Source: Rudanella paleaurantiibacter
Lineage (GTDB): Bacteria > Bacteroidota > Bacteroidia > Cytophagales > Spirosomataceae
Direction: 5' to 3'
NCBI RefSeq assembly: GCF_009184635.1
Contig: NZ_WELI01000004.1
Coordinates: forward strand, 1-62,935
DNA length: 62,935 nt
Shown here: positions 43,560-52,997 of the stretch, in pieces
Layout of the letters: the number at the start of each line of letters is the position of its first letter
How positions within the stretch are numbered: position 1 is the stretch's first letter
Translations under genes and position numbers: made by a program
Notes under the pieces: generated by a model
Told to the model about the DNA's origin: nothing
Seen by the model: the letters and a program-made list of their open reading frames with translations, nothing else
The model's database searches: none

Positions 43560-44576
43560 TTAGCGGGCCAGACGTTCGTTGACGGCTTTGAGCCACAAAG
43601 AGCGGCCGTAGCAGTTCCAGTGCGAATCACCTAAGGCGTACACCTGCTTTGGTTGCCGGGCATACACCGAATAAATATCAACAATCGGTACCTGTAGGCG
43701 CGGGTGTTGCTGTACCCGCTCGATCAGGCGGTTGTACGCGCCCCGTTCGGGTTCCAGAATACTCGCTTTGTTCGGGATAACCGACAAGTAGACCGCGTCG
43801 AACCCTTGTTGCCGAAACCGGGCGGCCGTTGCGTTCACACTGTCGACGAGGGCATTCAGCTCTGAATCGGGTAGGGCGACAAACGACGAGTTCAGCCGTT
43901 TGGTGGTGTCGGTATCGAGGTCGACAAACAGGTGCTGCCGGTCATGCGAAATCCCTACTTTGGGCGTTGTCCGGTCGAACCAACCCAGATTCATAGCCGC
44001 TTTCAACTCCTTAAACCACAGAAAAAAGTCCTGACTGAACAAGACCGTTTCGAGCCGCTCTTCAATCCCTTTCGACTGAATCAGGGCAAACAACTGCCGG
44101 GTCAGGGGCTCCGGGGTAGGGGTGGTCCGTTGCGTAGTGTCAGGGACGAGGGTCAGCTCGGCTACCGGACGCGAGAAATGTTCCCGAAAATGGCGTTCTA
44201 CCGTTTCGAGGAGGAGGACATTGTACTTTGTCGTATCGAGTTGGGCGGTATGGCGGGTGTCCCAATGTACGTACTGATAATAGCTCACCGGAAAATCGGC
44301 CTTGCTGATTCGCTGCGGCTCGGCAAAACTATCGCCAATCAAATACAGATGGGTGCGGGCCGTATCGCTCGATAGCACCGGCGTTGAAGCCTCTCGGCAG
44401 GCCACCAGCGGATCTTTGAACTGGGACAGATTCGCTAATCGATACAAATCGCCATACCGGTAATCATCGGCAACCAGATTCGTTTGATAATACCATTTCA
44501 TCACCTCGCGCGAGCAGCCGCCTGCCCACAGAGCAATAGCCAAAAAAAGAAACGTATAGCGGACCAGGTATTTCAT
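43560..44576 (-). CDS. AlgJ/AlgX-like SGNH-domain lipoprotein
   Basis: A 338-residue protein with a lipoprotein-type signal (FLFLAIALWAGGC). It has the SGNH motifs of the AlgJ/AlgX acetyltransferase family: nucleophile block LYLIGDSFAEP and the C-terminal Asp-His block YALGDSHWNCYGRSLW. Such proteins move acetyl groups onto polysaccharides at the cell surface. It is the last gene of the minus-strand glycan region and could act with the acyltransferase at 50140-51243 (inference). Confidence 0.8.
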   Translation of the reverse strand: MKYLVRYTFLFLAIALWAGGCSREVMKWYYQTNLVADDYRYGDLYRLANLSQFKDPLVACREASTPVLSSDTARTHLYLIGDSFAEPQRISKADFPVSYYQYVHWDTRHTAQLDTTKYNVLLLETVERHFREHFSRPVAELTLVPDTTQRTTPTPEPLTRQLFALIQSKGIEERLETVLFSQDFFLWFKELKAAMNLGWFDRTTPKVGISHDRQHLFVDLDTDTTKRLNSSFVALPDSELNALVDSVNATAARFRQQGFDAVYLSVIPNKASILEPERGAYNRLIERVQQHPRLQVPIVDIYSVYARQPKQVYALGDSHWNCYGRSLWLKAVNERLAR

Positions 44577-44593
44577 GTTATAAGCACTCAGTC

Positions 44594-44662
44594 AATGTGG
44601 AATGTAAAATGAACGATCAAGGGGCTGTAGCCAGCGGAAAAGTTCATGGTTCATTTTACATG
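44594..44662. repeat. Family B word repeat, copy B4
   Basis: AATGTGGAATGTAAAATGAAC and GTTCATGGTTCATTTTACAT form inverted arms around a GC-rich loop GGGGCTGTAGCC. Between the SGNH gene start and the stop codon of the 890-residue protein gene. Confidence 0.65.
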
Positions 44663-44717
44663 GTTTATTCACGTGTCAGGTCAAGTTAGTAGGCTGTCTG
44701 TCAGGAGCAACGACCTT

Positions 44718-47390
44718 TCAGCGCAGCCGAATCGAGAAAAGTTGCACCGCTTTCTGGATGCCACTCAGAACGTAAAGTTCGTTCGTTAATTCGTCAAACT
44801 GCAAGGCAACCGGAAAATCGCTCGGAATGGGCCGGTCGCCAATGCGTTTACCATCGAGTGTATAGAGGGTGGTGAAGCTCCCCGATTTGAGACTGATTAA
44901 TTCGATACCGCCCCCCAGCCGGTGGTAGCGGATGCTCGTTTGGTCGGGTTGTAGGCCGCGTACCGCAAACCGTTCGTTGCCCTGCTGGTCCAGAATGGCG
45001 GCTTCGGTATCGGAGGTGCGCATAAGTAGCCACGTTTGCTGACTCACATCGGGGAACAACCGGAACGAACCTGCCCGCACTGGTCGGTAAAGCCCATTCC
45101 GACTGGCAATGAGGCCGTTGGGGTTCAGCCGAAGCAATTCGCCCTGTTCGGTAATGGCCTGCATATAATCAGCATTGGCCGGTTGCAGCGCCGGGCTCAC
45201 AAACGAGAGGTCGAGCTTGGCCGGGAAGTGGGTAACGGGGGTACCATCGTCGCGCCATCGGTTCAAAATACCGTTTCCCTGCATGGCCAGCACCTCCATG
45301 CCCGTTGGGGTGTCGATAACCTGAAACGGCAGCTGGAGCGGCCCTTTAGTTTGGGCGGTCATCAGGCGCACAAACTGGCGTTTTTGCCGATCAAGGGCGT
45401 AAATATGCCCGTCGGTATGCGCGGCAAGGGCCACAATAGAACGTTGGCGACTGCCACGCGGCTGGGCGAGCAGGGTCGGGTTCAGGCCGGCGGGCAACCG
45501 AATTACCTGTAGCTTAACCGATTGGTTACCCGGTTGGGCCACGTAGAGCCGCCGGTCAGTCATAAAGAGATACTGCAACCGGCCATTGTCCAGAAAATCG
45601 GTCGCAATCACGTTGCTGCGAATGGGGCCATCGGTGGTATCCTGCACAATTTTGTCGCCTTCGGGCGTGACCAGCACAAACTGACTTGCCCTATTCTGCG
45701 CGTAAAACTGAGCCGATCCGTCGGCGAGTGAACCCACCACCACCGGAGCCGCAATGAGCGAAGCATTAAACTCTACTTTCCGGCGCAGGAGGACCTTGTT
45801 CAGTACCGCCCCACTCGCCCGGCGGGTAGTACGGCCCAAAATAAGCGTCGACAGGATTTTTTCGTTGCCGTAACTGGCCTGATACACCATGTTTTCGAGG
45901 TTATCGAAACCGGCAAACGGTCGGCCGAGCAGTTTGCGCCAGGGAGCGGGCCACCGCTCAGGTACGCTTTCAGAGCTGCGGTTGAGCCGCACAAAGGCTG
46001 TAAAGTTGGCCGGGCGGAGAGTTTGTGCCAGTAGGCTGCTCTGTCGTTCGTCGGCTGCCCAGACCGTTTTTTGGGTGATCTGCTTCAGGTATTCCTGCAT
46101 CACATCTTCGCTGTTGGCCACAATCAGGGCTGAGCCGTGCTGCGTCACCCAGCTTTCCCGAAAACCGGCAAACAAACTTGTAAACAGCGTAGCGGGCAGC
46201 TCGGCCACGTTGAGCAACAGGGTTTTATGGCCCAGAAACGTTTTGAGCGGAGCCGGTGTAGCCGCGCCAAGGCGATACGCAATCTGCTGATACGCCCGCG
46301 CAAGGGCAGCCCCGTCGCGGCCCTGCACCACCAGCACCTGCCGGGTACGGGCGTCGGGCGACTCCAATCGGCACAGCAAGACATCAGACCCAATGGCGCC
46401 GTAAAAATTATCGGTTTCGGGGGCGATGCGTTCAAGCCGGTCTTGCAGTCGGTCGTCAGAGTTAGACGCCAGCAGCGCCCGGATCGATTTCCCAAACGCG
46501 GCCCCGTCGCTCAGACTAATATGGTACACCGACGAGGTGTTTTGCGGGATCAGTTGGCCAGCCAAAATCCGGCGCGGGGCCTGATTTTGAAACAGGGCGG
46601 CCACATCGGCCCGTTGCCCGATCTGATCCGAAGCATACCCTACCAGGTGCGTTCGGGAGTCGGTGTTCCGAAACCGGAGCGTCAGGTGTTCGGGCAAAAA
46701 CAGCCGAACCAGCGAGGTATTACCTTCGCCAAACAGACGTTGCAATACTTCGGGCCGTACCGATAGACCTGCCAGTTGGCCTTCGCCCGTGGTTAGCTCT
46801 TCACTGTCTGTCAGCAAGTTAGGGCTATGCATCCGACGGGCCACGTTTTCAATCAGTACCCCCGATCCGCTGCAGATCAGCGCGTCGTCGGTCTGTAAAA
46901 AATGGCCGTACGATTCGTTGCGGAGGCTAACCAGCTCGCTAACCCGCTCCCCGTTGAACGGCCGGGTCAGTAGCCGAAACCGGTTCGGGTCGGGGCTGAG
47001 AATCTGGCTTACAACCACCCGGTCGGCCTCGGTGCTTACCGGGATGTAGAAGATAAAATCGAGCGTCGATTTGCTGACGGGGTGCAGCGAGCACCGCACG
47101 GGGCGGTTGCGTAAAAACTGCCGCAGCCGCGTGGTATCGCCCGATGCCAGTAGGTTACGGCTAAGGTGCGCTACAGCCTGCTCGAAAAGGGGTATTTGAT
47201 TGAGGGTCAACGACTGCCGCTGTATCTGCGCGGTGGTGGAGTCGAGCAGGTGGGTGCTTTCGAGAACCAGCAGGGCATCCGACGGGACGAGGACCGACAG
47301 TGGGCTGTTTGAATGGAAAGCCCTGAAGCCTAACCACCCGCCCAACAGCAGGACTATCGCACCGATACCAAGCCAGATTCTCCGATTCAT
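44718..47390 (-). CDS. Large uncharacterised membrane-anchored protein
   Basis: An 890-residue protein that I do not recognise with certainty. One N-terminal helix (IWLGIGAIVLLLGGWLGF) anchors it, the rest is probably periplasmic. SVLVPSDALLVLESTHLL at the start resembles DUF3352-type proteins. The second half, from about residue 560, looks like a beta-propeller or WD-like repeat region (LVTPEGDKIVQDTTDGP, LYVAQPGNQSVKLQVIRL, HIYALDRQKRQFVRL, GEQGELLRLNPNGLIA-like units). It lies between the flavoprotein and SGNH genes on the same strand, so it may belong to the surface glycan genes. Confidence 0.8.
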   Translation of the reverse strand: MNRRIWLGIGAIVLLLGGWLGFRAFHSNSPLSVLVPSDALLVLESTHLLDSTTAQIQRQSLTLNQIPLFEQAVAHLSRNLLASGDTTRLRQFLRNRPVRCSLHPVSKSTLDFIFYIPVSTEADRVVVSQILSPDPNRFRLLTRPFNGERVSELVSLRNESYGHFLQTDDALICSGSGVLIENVARRMHSPNLLTDSEELTTGEGQLAGLSVRPEVLQRLFGEGNTSLVRLFLPEHLTLRFRNTDSRTHLVGYASDQIGQRADVAALFQNQAPRRILAGQLIPQNTSSVYHISLSDGAAFGKSIRALLASNSDDRLQDRLERIAPETDNFYGAIGSDVLLCRLESPDARTRQVLVVQGRDGAALARAYQQIAYRLGAATPAPLKTFLGHKTLLLNVAELPATLFTSLFAGFRESWVTQHGSALIVANSEDVMQEYLKQITQKTVWAADERQSSLLAQTLRPANFTAFVRLNRSSESVPERWPAPWRKLLGRPFAGFDNLENMVYQASYGNEKILSTLILGRTTRRASGAVLNKVLLRRKVEFNASLIAAPVVVGSLADGSAQFYAQNRASQFVLVTPEGDKIVQDTTDGPIRSNVIATDFLDNGRLQYLFMTDRRLYVAQPGNQSVKLQVIRLPAGLNPTLLAQPRGSRQRSIVALAAHTDGHIYALDRQKRQFVRLMTAQTKGPLQLPFQVIDTPTGMEVLAMQGNGILNRWRDDGTPVTHFPAKLDLSFVSPALQPANADYMQAITEQGELLRLNPNGLIASRNGLYRPVRAGSFRLFPDVSQQTWLLMRTSDTEAAILDQQGNERFAVRGLQPDQTSIRYHRLGGGIELISLKSGSFTTLYTLDGKRIGDRPIPSDFPVALQFDELTNELYVLSGIQKAVQLFSIRLR

Positions 47391-47489
47391 AAACAGCGTT
47401 TAGCGTTGTACAGGTAAAATGGGAAGAGTTGCACGGCCAACGACGGACACCCGGTTCCGACCCATTCAGCGGTGCAACTCTTCACGTAT

Positions 47490-47606
47490 TGATTTTTGGT
47501 TTATGGTCTATAGATTTTGGCGGCCGACGTTCCGGGTTATGGTTTCGGAACAACAATAAACCGGAACGTCGGCCGCCATAAACTAAAAACCATAAACTAT
47601 AAACTT
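47490..47606. repeat. Family A word repeat with 17-base GC-rich core, copy A6
   Basis: GGCGGCCGACGTTCCGG (47519-47535) and its exact reverse complement (47561-47577) are flanked outward by TTTATGGTCTATAG on the left and ATAAACTAAAAACCATAAACTATAAAC words on the right. This is the most complete copy of family A; its right half matches A1. It directly follows the flavoprotein stop codon and could terminate transcription there. Confidence 0.85.
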
Positions 47607-47607
47607 T

Positions 47608-48999
47608 TTATTTCCCCCACATGGCGTTGGCCGTATCGGGGAAGAACAACGTCAATTCCGGGACATCGGCAACCATGCGGTTGGCCCACTCAACGCCCTG
47701 CATCAGTGAGTGGTCCTGATTGCTCACTTCGTACTTCCAGGCCCCAAACCGACCCCGTGAGTAAATACCAAAGGGTTCCAGTTTTGGCAGAACCGCTTTC
47801 AGAATACTGTCGCGCTCTACCGATGGTGTCGGGTAGCCGTAGTCGAAAGCCACGTGGAAGGTCGATACCACCTCGTCGTCATCGGTAATGAGCTGATCTT
47901 CTTTCAACGCCCGCACCGTATCGTCGATAAGCGTCTGCCGATCAACGGGTTTGGCCGACGACTCGCTCGTTTCGGTCATCAGCGACCAATATTGACTGCT
48001 GTCGGGTACGTTGTTTGGACTGTAATTGGAGAACACCGTCACGCGGTAGTAAGGGCTATTGGCCTCCGGGAAATACATCCAGCACATAGTTTCGAGGCTT
48101 TGCTTCGGTTGCCCCTTGAGCCCAACCCCAACCACGTTGGTCGATGAATGTTTCAGGCCCTGCGCGGTTTGCACCGTTTCGGCGTCGAGTCCCTGCACTT
48201 TCTTCGAGAAGATGTCGAGCGGCATGGTATTGAGCAGGTATTCGTACTCAACCGTTTCGCCGTTGCTCAGAATAATCTTCTTTTCGGCCCCAATCACCTG
48301 ATCCACGCTGGCGTTGAGCTTGATGTTTTCGCGACCCACCAGATTCCCTACCGACTCCCAGATACCGCCCGTTCCGCCGTGTTTCGGGAACTGGAACGTG
48401 CTGTTGGGACCCCACGAGAAATCTTCCTGGTTGAAAATAATATTCTTGGTAACCCGTGCCAGGTCGGTAACGGCTACGCGTTCGCCCACCCATACGGCGT
48501 TCATTTCTTCCGGCGGGAAGGCCCATACCTTAAAGTTGTACGGGAACATGAACGTTTCGGCAAGCCCCGGCCCGAACGTTTGCAGAATCCACTCGCGGAA
48601 GTTTTTAGGCTTCTGCATCGTGGGGTTCTTGTAAACCTGGATAATGCCCTCAAGGCATTTCCACATGGTTTCGGGCGTGAGGTACTTAATGTTGTTCTGG
48701 AACGGATACGGCACAAACCGATTCTCAATCCATACCCACGACTCGCGCTGATGCCGCAGCCACCCATCTTCGCCGAGGGCTTTGTTCATCAGGTCGTCGA
48801 AATATTTGTAGTGCGAAAATTGCACGTGACCACCCACGTCCCACACAAACCCCTTGTCGTCGACAAAGCTTTTGGCCAGGCCGCCAATGCGGTCTTCTTT
48901 TTCTAAAACGATAAAATCTGTAACGCCGAGTTCTTTAAGCCGGTAAGCAGCGCCTAAGCCCGTGGGTCCAGAGCCGATAATGACATATTTATGCTTCAT
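47608..48999 (-). CDS. FAD-dependent protein similar to UDP-galactopyranose mutase/amine oxidases
   Basis: A 463-residue flavoprotein. I choose the ATG at 48999, giving MKHKYVIIGSGPTGLGAAYRL, where the FAD-binding GxGxxG is near the N terminus; a start 15 codons upstream is open. Further motifs are VLEKEDRIGGLAKSF, DVGGHVQFSHYKYFD and the late FGIYSRGRFGAWKYEVSNQDHSLMQG. The layout fits the NAD(P)/FAD proteins near UDP-galactopyranose mutase and protoporphyrinogen oxidase found in glycan clusters. It may isomerise or oxidise a nucleotide sugar for the genes upstream. Confidence 0.85.
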   Translation of the reverse strand: MKHKYVIIGSGPTGLGAAYRLKELGVTDFIVLEKEDRIGGLAKSFVDDKGFVWDVGGHVQFSHYKYFDDLMNKALGEDGWLRHQRESWVWIENRFVPYPFQNNIKYLTPETMWKCLEGIIQVYKNPTMQKPKNFREWILQTFGPGLAETFMFPYNFKVWAFPPEEMNAVWVGERVAVTDLARVTKNIIFNQEDFSWGPNSTFQFPKHGGTGGIWESVGNLVGRENIKLNASVDQVIGAEKKIILSNGETVEYEYLLNTMPLDIFSKKVQGLDAETVQTAQGLKHSSTNVVGVGLKGQPKQSLETMCWMYFPEANSPYYRVTVFSNYSPNNVPDSSQYWSLMTETSESSAKPVDRQTLIDDTVRALKEDQLITDDDEVVSTFHVAFDYGYPTPSVERDSILKAVLPKLEPFGIYSRGRFGAWKYEVSNQDHSLMQGVEWANRMVADVPELTLFFPDTANAMWGK

Positions 49000-49165
49000 G
49001 TACAGGGGTCGTTGAGCCACCAGTTGTGTCGGCCGCTCATTCATTTAAGTTAAATTGTTGAGTAATTCTGGTAAGAGGAATGGCCATAAGCCATAAGCAG
49101 GCCAGAGTAAATAGCGGGTGCCGCCCGAATCGAGACGGCACGTACAGACCATGCACCCCTGGCAA

Positions 49166-49939
49166 TTAGTTGTTGACCGCACGCTGGGCTTCGGGTGCAC
49201 TACGTAAAGCTTTTACTTTACTACCCAATTGCATACGGAACTGGGCCAGCTCGGCAAAGCTCTGCATACAAACTTTCAGAAGCTTCCAGTTCATAATCGA
49301 GACGGTGCCCGTTTCGCGCTCTTTGTGCGTGATGGGTATATCGAAGGTCTCGTTGCCTGCTTTTTTGGCCATGACCGCCAAGAAGATATTAGGCGCAAAT
49401 GGCGTGGGTGTTGGAAGCTGAGCCAGCAGCTTGCGCAGGAAACTACCCCGAATCAGCCGGAACGGAATATTGCTGTCCATTATATACGTTCCATAGATTA
49501 GGGCGATACTACCCCGCAGCACGCGGGTAATCCAGAGTCGGGTGGTGGCATCGTGCCGTACCTCCCGGTAGCCCAGTATAAAGTTTGATTGATCGCGTTT
49601 GGCCCAGAGTTTTTCAAAATCGGCCGTCACAAACTGATCGTCGCTATCGGTCTGGAACACGTATTCCGAATCGAGCGCAACCGCCTGACGGTACCCGTTT
49701 ACCACCGCATTACCATGACCTCCGTTGGGCTGATGAACAACCATCAGCTTTGGATAGCGTTCTTTGATGCTGTCCAGAATAGCCCCCGTTTTGTCGCGGG
49801 AACCATCGTTAATAACAATCAGGCGTGTATTGTCAGTCGGGAACTGGCGGTCCAGTAAATCGCACCACTGCCGAACAACGAGTTCAATACACTCTTCTTC
49901 GTTGTAGGCAGGCATGACAATTGACAGCAGAAGACTCAT
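49166..49939 (-). CDS. Family 2 glycosyltransferase (dolichol-phosphate mannosyltransferase-like)
   Basis: A 257-residue GT-A enzyme: LLSIVMPAYNEEECIELVVRQW, IVINDGSRDKTGAIL, and FQTDSDDQFVTADFEKLW with the metal-binding acidic residues, and LGYREVRHDATTRLW. No C-terminal membrane helices, unlike GtrB. Likely adds a sugar to a lipid carrier or glycan. It sits between the acyltransferase and flavoprotein genes with about 165-200 bases on each side. Confidence 0.9.
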   Translation of the reverse strand: MSLLLSIVMPAYNEEECIELVVRQWCDLLDRQFPTDNTRLIVINDGSRDKTGAILDSIKERYPKLMVVHQPNGGHGNAVVNGYRQAVALDSEYVFQTDSDDQFVTADFEKLWAKRDQSNFILGYREVRHDATTRLWITRVLRGSIALIYGTYIMDSNIPFRLIRGSFLRKLLAQLPTPTPFAPNIFLAVMAKKAGNETFDIPITHKERETGTVSIMNWKLLKVCMQSFAELAQFRMQLGSKVKALRSAPEAQRAVNN

Positions 49940-49942
49940 AGA

Positions 49943-50039
<97 letters not shown>

Positions 50040-50139
50040 CTTGATGACGCACAAATATAAGTAATTGTTGGGGTCTAAACCGTCCCCCAAATAGGACTTT
50101 ATCGAGTGGGAATCCGCCAAATGGATAAAGAGCCGGGAA

Positions 50140-51243
50140 TTAATAAGAAAATTTACCTTTCAGCGAGTTGATTGGTTTCTCGACTAAGTGCCACGACAAA
50201 GCCGCCAGCAGTACCGTCAGGGCATAAAAATAAGCCAACTGGAAAAGGGGGGTACTGTTCAAAAAAGGTACTATCGACACGGCTTTGTTCCAGACCCGGA
50301 GCGTAGGAAACGTGGGTTGGGTGTGGTAATAATTGAACACGATATTGTGAAACAGATAAAGGCCGTAGCTGATTTGGCCCAGGTAGGTAGCTACGCGGTT
50401 CTCCAGAATTGCCTTGAGCGGTTGCCCGAAGCCCAGCACTGCCCGGCCGATGATTGCAGCACAGAAAACGGAGGTAATAAACCGGTCGGTGACGTCGGTG
50501 AACAGGTTGCGGTTAGGCTCCACCGTGAGCATCACGTACAAATGAACGATGTACAGTACAAAGCTGCCGAGCAAAAAGGCATTGCTCATGACGAGTCGTT
50601 CAAACGCTTCTTTCCGGTACACGATGAGCCAGGCCAGAATACCGCCCAGCCCGAAGGCATCGAGGCAGGTAGGCATCATCACAAACTGGGTCATCCAGGG
50701 AGCATGGGTGGCAAAAAGAAGAATCCGCAGGACCACCGAAAGCCCGATTAGACTCCAGAGCATTCGGAGCAGATACCGCTCGGGCGTGAACAGCAGCAGG
50801 AACGGAAAAAATAAGTAATACTGCTCCTCTACCGCCAGCGACCAGAGGTGGTCAATAGCGCCGAGCCAGCTTTGGTGAATCACAATCCAGAAGTTGGTGG
50901 TGTAGGTAATGAGCCACCAGAACGAGAGCCGCACGCCTTGAAAATGTACCAAAGCCAGTATCAGGATGGTGAGGTAATACACGGGCCAAATGCGGAGATT
51001 CCGCCGGATAAAAAAGACTTTGAGCGAGTGCCCGTGACCCCGGCCAAGTTCGGTGTCGCGTTGCTGACTGTGAATGAGAATCCGGGTGATGAGAAAGCCG
51101 CTTAATACAAAAAACAGGTTCACGCCGAAGTAGCCGAGCGGAAACGGGTTGGCCTCGCCCAGCCAGTGGTCGAGCATGACGAGCGTAACGGCAATAAACC
51201 GGAGGCCGTCCAGCTGTACAAGGTGATTTCGGAGGTTGCTCAC
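50140..51243 (-). CDS. Acyltransferase family 3 membrane protein
   Basis: A 367-residue polytopic protein of the OafA/NodX-like acyltransferase 3 family with a GTG start. The start LVQLDGLRFIAVTLVMLDHW has the conserved LDGLR and catalytic histidine; FFVLSGFLITRIL and IDHLWSLAVEEQYYLFFPFLLL are the next signatures. About ten helices. It transfers an acyl group, often acetyl, onto a surface glycan or lipid. Its start overlaps the stop of the upstream membrane protein gene by four bases (GTGA), so the two are translated together. Confidence 0.92.
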   Translation of the reverse strand: MSNLRNHLVQLDGLRFIAVTLVMLDHWLGEANPFPLGYFGVNLFFVLSGFLITRILIHSQQRDTELGRGHGHSLKVFFIRRNLRIWPVYYLTILILALVHFQGVRLSFWWLITYTTNFWIVIHQSWLGAIDHLWSLAVEEQYYLFFPFLLLFTPERYLLRMLWSLIGLSVVLRILLFATHAPWMTQFVMMPTCLDAFGLGGILAWLIVYRKEAFERLVMSNAFLLGSFVLYIVHLYVMLTVEPNRNLFTDVTDRFITSVFCAAIIGRAVLGFGQPLKAILENRVATYLGQISYGLYLFHNIVFNYYHTQPTFPTLRVWNKAVSIVPFLNSTPLFQLAYFYALTVLLAALSWHLVEKPINSLKGKFSY

Positions 51244-52997
51244 AGGGATGTAAACGTTACGGTTTGTGGGGTCATGGAAAGGTGCAGCTGCCCGGCCCGG
51301 TTGGTTAACAGGCCTATTCGGTACGTGCCCGGTTTAAGGTGTTCCTGTAACACCTGCGCCCGGATGCCTTCAGGCCGGAAATATCCGTCGAACCCACCCA
51401 GGGCCAGCGGAGCGGGCCGAAGGGGGCGGGCCGCAAACAGGTAGGTGTGCGTGCCGCTGGTCATGTATACGTAGGTGCCATCGGTCGGTCGGTTTAGTGT
51501 CGGGTTAACAGTGTTAGATTTTTCGATCCAATACATAAACGTCTGACTACTAAAGCGGTCTAGTTTGGCACTTGCGGGTGCGTTGAGCCACGACTGGACG
51601 GCTAACTGACGAGTTTGGCCACTAAAAAATGTCTCTTCCGTCGGGATAAACAGGGTGCTTAAAGCCAGTTGTTGCTTCAGCGGGGTGTTGAGCAGGTAGT
51701 TGAAATACTCAGCCGTGGTGCGCCGATGCTGATTGACAATCCCCTCCAGACACAGGTAGTCGGACAACAAACTTTGCCCTATGGAGAGCGTGGCAATCAC
51801 GCCCAGAACCGGGGCTGATAGGGTCTTCTGAGCCCGACCCAGCCGGTACAGGGTGTACAGATACACGACTGCCAGCGTCAGCGCTGAATATACTTTGTAG
51901 CGTCCCTGCAAGAGGTAACCCGGCCCCGCAAAACCAACCCGTGAGTACACGGTAATGGCTGCCGTAACGAGCAAAAAGAGTAGGGTAGCCAGAAAGAAAT
52001 CGGGTAGGTTAATGCGTCCCCCCGGCGTTATTTTGCCCGGTGTTCCCTTCCGCTTTTGAACGGTTTCCCAGAGGTCGGTCCAGGTCAGATACCCACCCAC
52101 TCCGACGAGGACTATGCCCAGAAAGATGGTCAGGCCGAGCGGGTTTTCGTAGCCGTATGCAGCCGCGCCTGAGTAGGGGTAAGGGTCGGCAAAAGCACCG
52201 AAAAACACAAAAAAAGCCTTCGCCCAATCGATGAACGGATAGCGGAATGGTGAGGGGAAAAACGTGATACGGCTGTAGTGGTAAAAATACCCGGCGATAC
52301 TCAGGGCCGTAACGGCCAGCCATCCGCCAACCCACACGAACCGAACCCGGCCCGTAATGGCCTGCCAGATCAGCACCGCCAGCCCGGCCAGCAATACTAA
52401 AGAGCCGTTGCCGCTGGTATAGGTAGCCAAAACGGCTAAGGCCAACGCCAGCAGGCGAGACCACCCGACCGGCCGGGCCAGCAGATAAAAGCTTGCCAGA
52501 GCGAATACCAACACCCAGAAATTCTGGATAGAGGCCATGGCCCAGAGCAGGTTCTCGTGCGATTGCAGCGTAAACAGCCAGAACGGCACCGGTAGCAGAT
52601 ACAGCAGTGAAAGCCCCGTTTTCCGAAACACCAGAATGAGTACACCCATGAGGGCCAGCAGGCCACTCACGCCTACCAGGGTAAGGCCGTAGTAATTGAG
52701 CACGCCGTTGAGTTTGTACCAACCAGCAAATACCAGCCGGGTCCAAACAATCCGGTGTTCCCAGTGCTGATCGAACAGGTGTAGTAGTTTGAGCCGTCCG
52801 GAGGGCTGTGATTTCAGCAAGAGCAACTGTTCCTGCACCAGATAATCGTCCCAATACGGCAGATTGAGCGCGTAGGTGAGCACCGTGGCCAGTACGATAC
52901 CTATGGGGACTGCGAGCAAAAGCCCGGTTGCCAGGTTGCGACCATTCAAACCGGTGTTGCCCGGTGCAGCGTGTCGGCGTGTCGGTTGCGTTACCAA
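51240..52997 (-). CDS. Polytopic membrane protein, paralogue of the next gene
   Basis: A 585-residue protein with a TTG start in TTGGTAA, overlapping the stop codon of the gene before it. About 10-12 helices cover residues 20-420; a soluble domain forms the C terminus (TYVYMTSGTHTYLFAARPL, YRIGLLTNRAGQLHLSM). The first periplasmic loop has YWDDYLVQEQ and FDQHWEHRIVWTRLVFAG, shared with the paralogue at 52991-54709. The form, an acidic pair after the first helix, recalls GT-C glycosyltransferases, but I cannot name the family. Probably a glycan polymerase or transferase. Confidence 0.82.
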   Translation of the reverse strand: MVTQPTRRHAAPGNTGLNGRNLATGLLLAVPIGIVLATVLTYALNLPYWDDYLVQEQLLLLKSQPSGRLKLLHLFDQHWEHRIVWTRLVFAGWYKLNGVLNYYGLTLVGVSGLLALMGVLILVFRKTGLSLLYLLPVPFWLFTLQSHENLLWAMASIQNFWVLVFALASFYLLARPVGWSRLLALALAVLATYTSGNGSLVLLAGLAVLIWQAITGRVRFVWVGGWLAVTALSIAGYFYHYSRITFFPSPFRYPFIDWAKAFFVFFGAFADPYPYSGAAAYGYENPLGLTIFLGIVLVGVGGYLTWTDLWETVQKRKGTPGKITPGGRINLPDFFLATLLFLLVTAAITVYSRVGFAGPGYLLQGRYKVYSALTLAVVYLYTLYRLGRAQKTLSAPVLGVIATLSIGQSLLSDYLCLEGIVNQHRRTTAEYFNYLLNTPLKQQLALSTLFIPTEETFFSGQTRQLAVQSWLNAPASAKLDRFSSQTFMYWIEKSNTVNPTLNRPTDGTYVYMTSGTHTYLFAARPLRPAPLALGGFDGYFRPEGIRAQVLQEHLKPGTYRIGLLTNRAGQLHLSMTPQTVTFTSL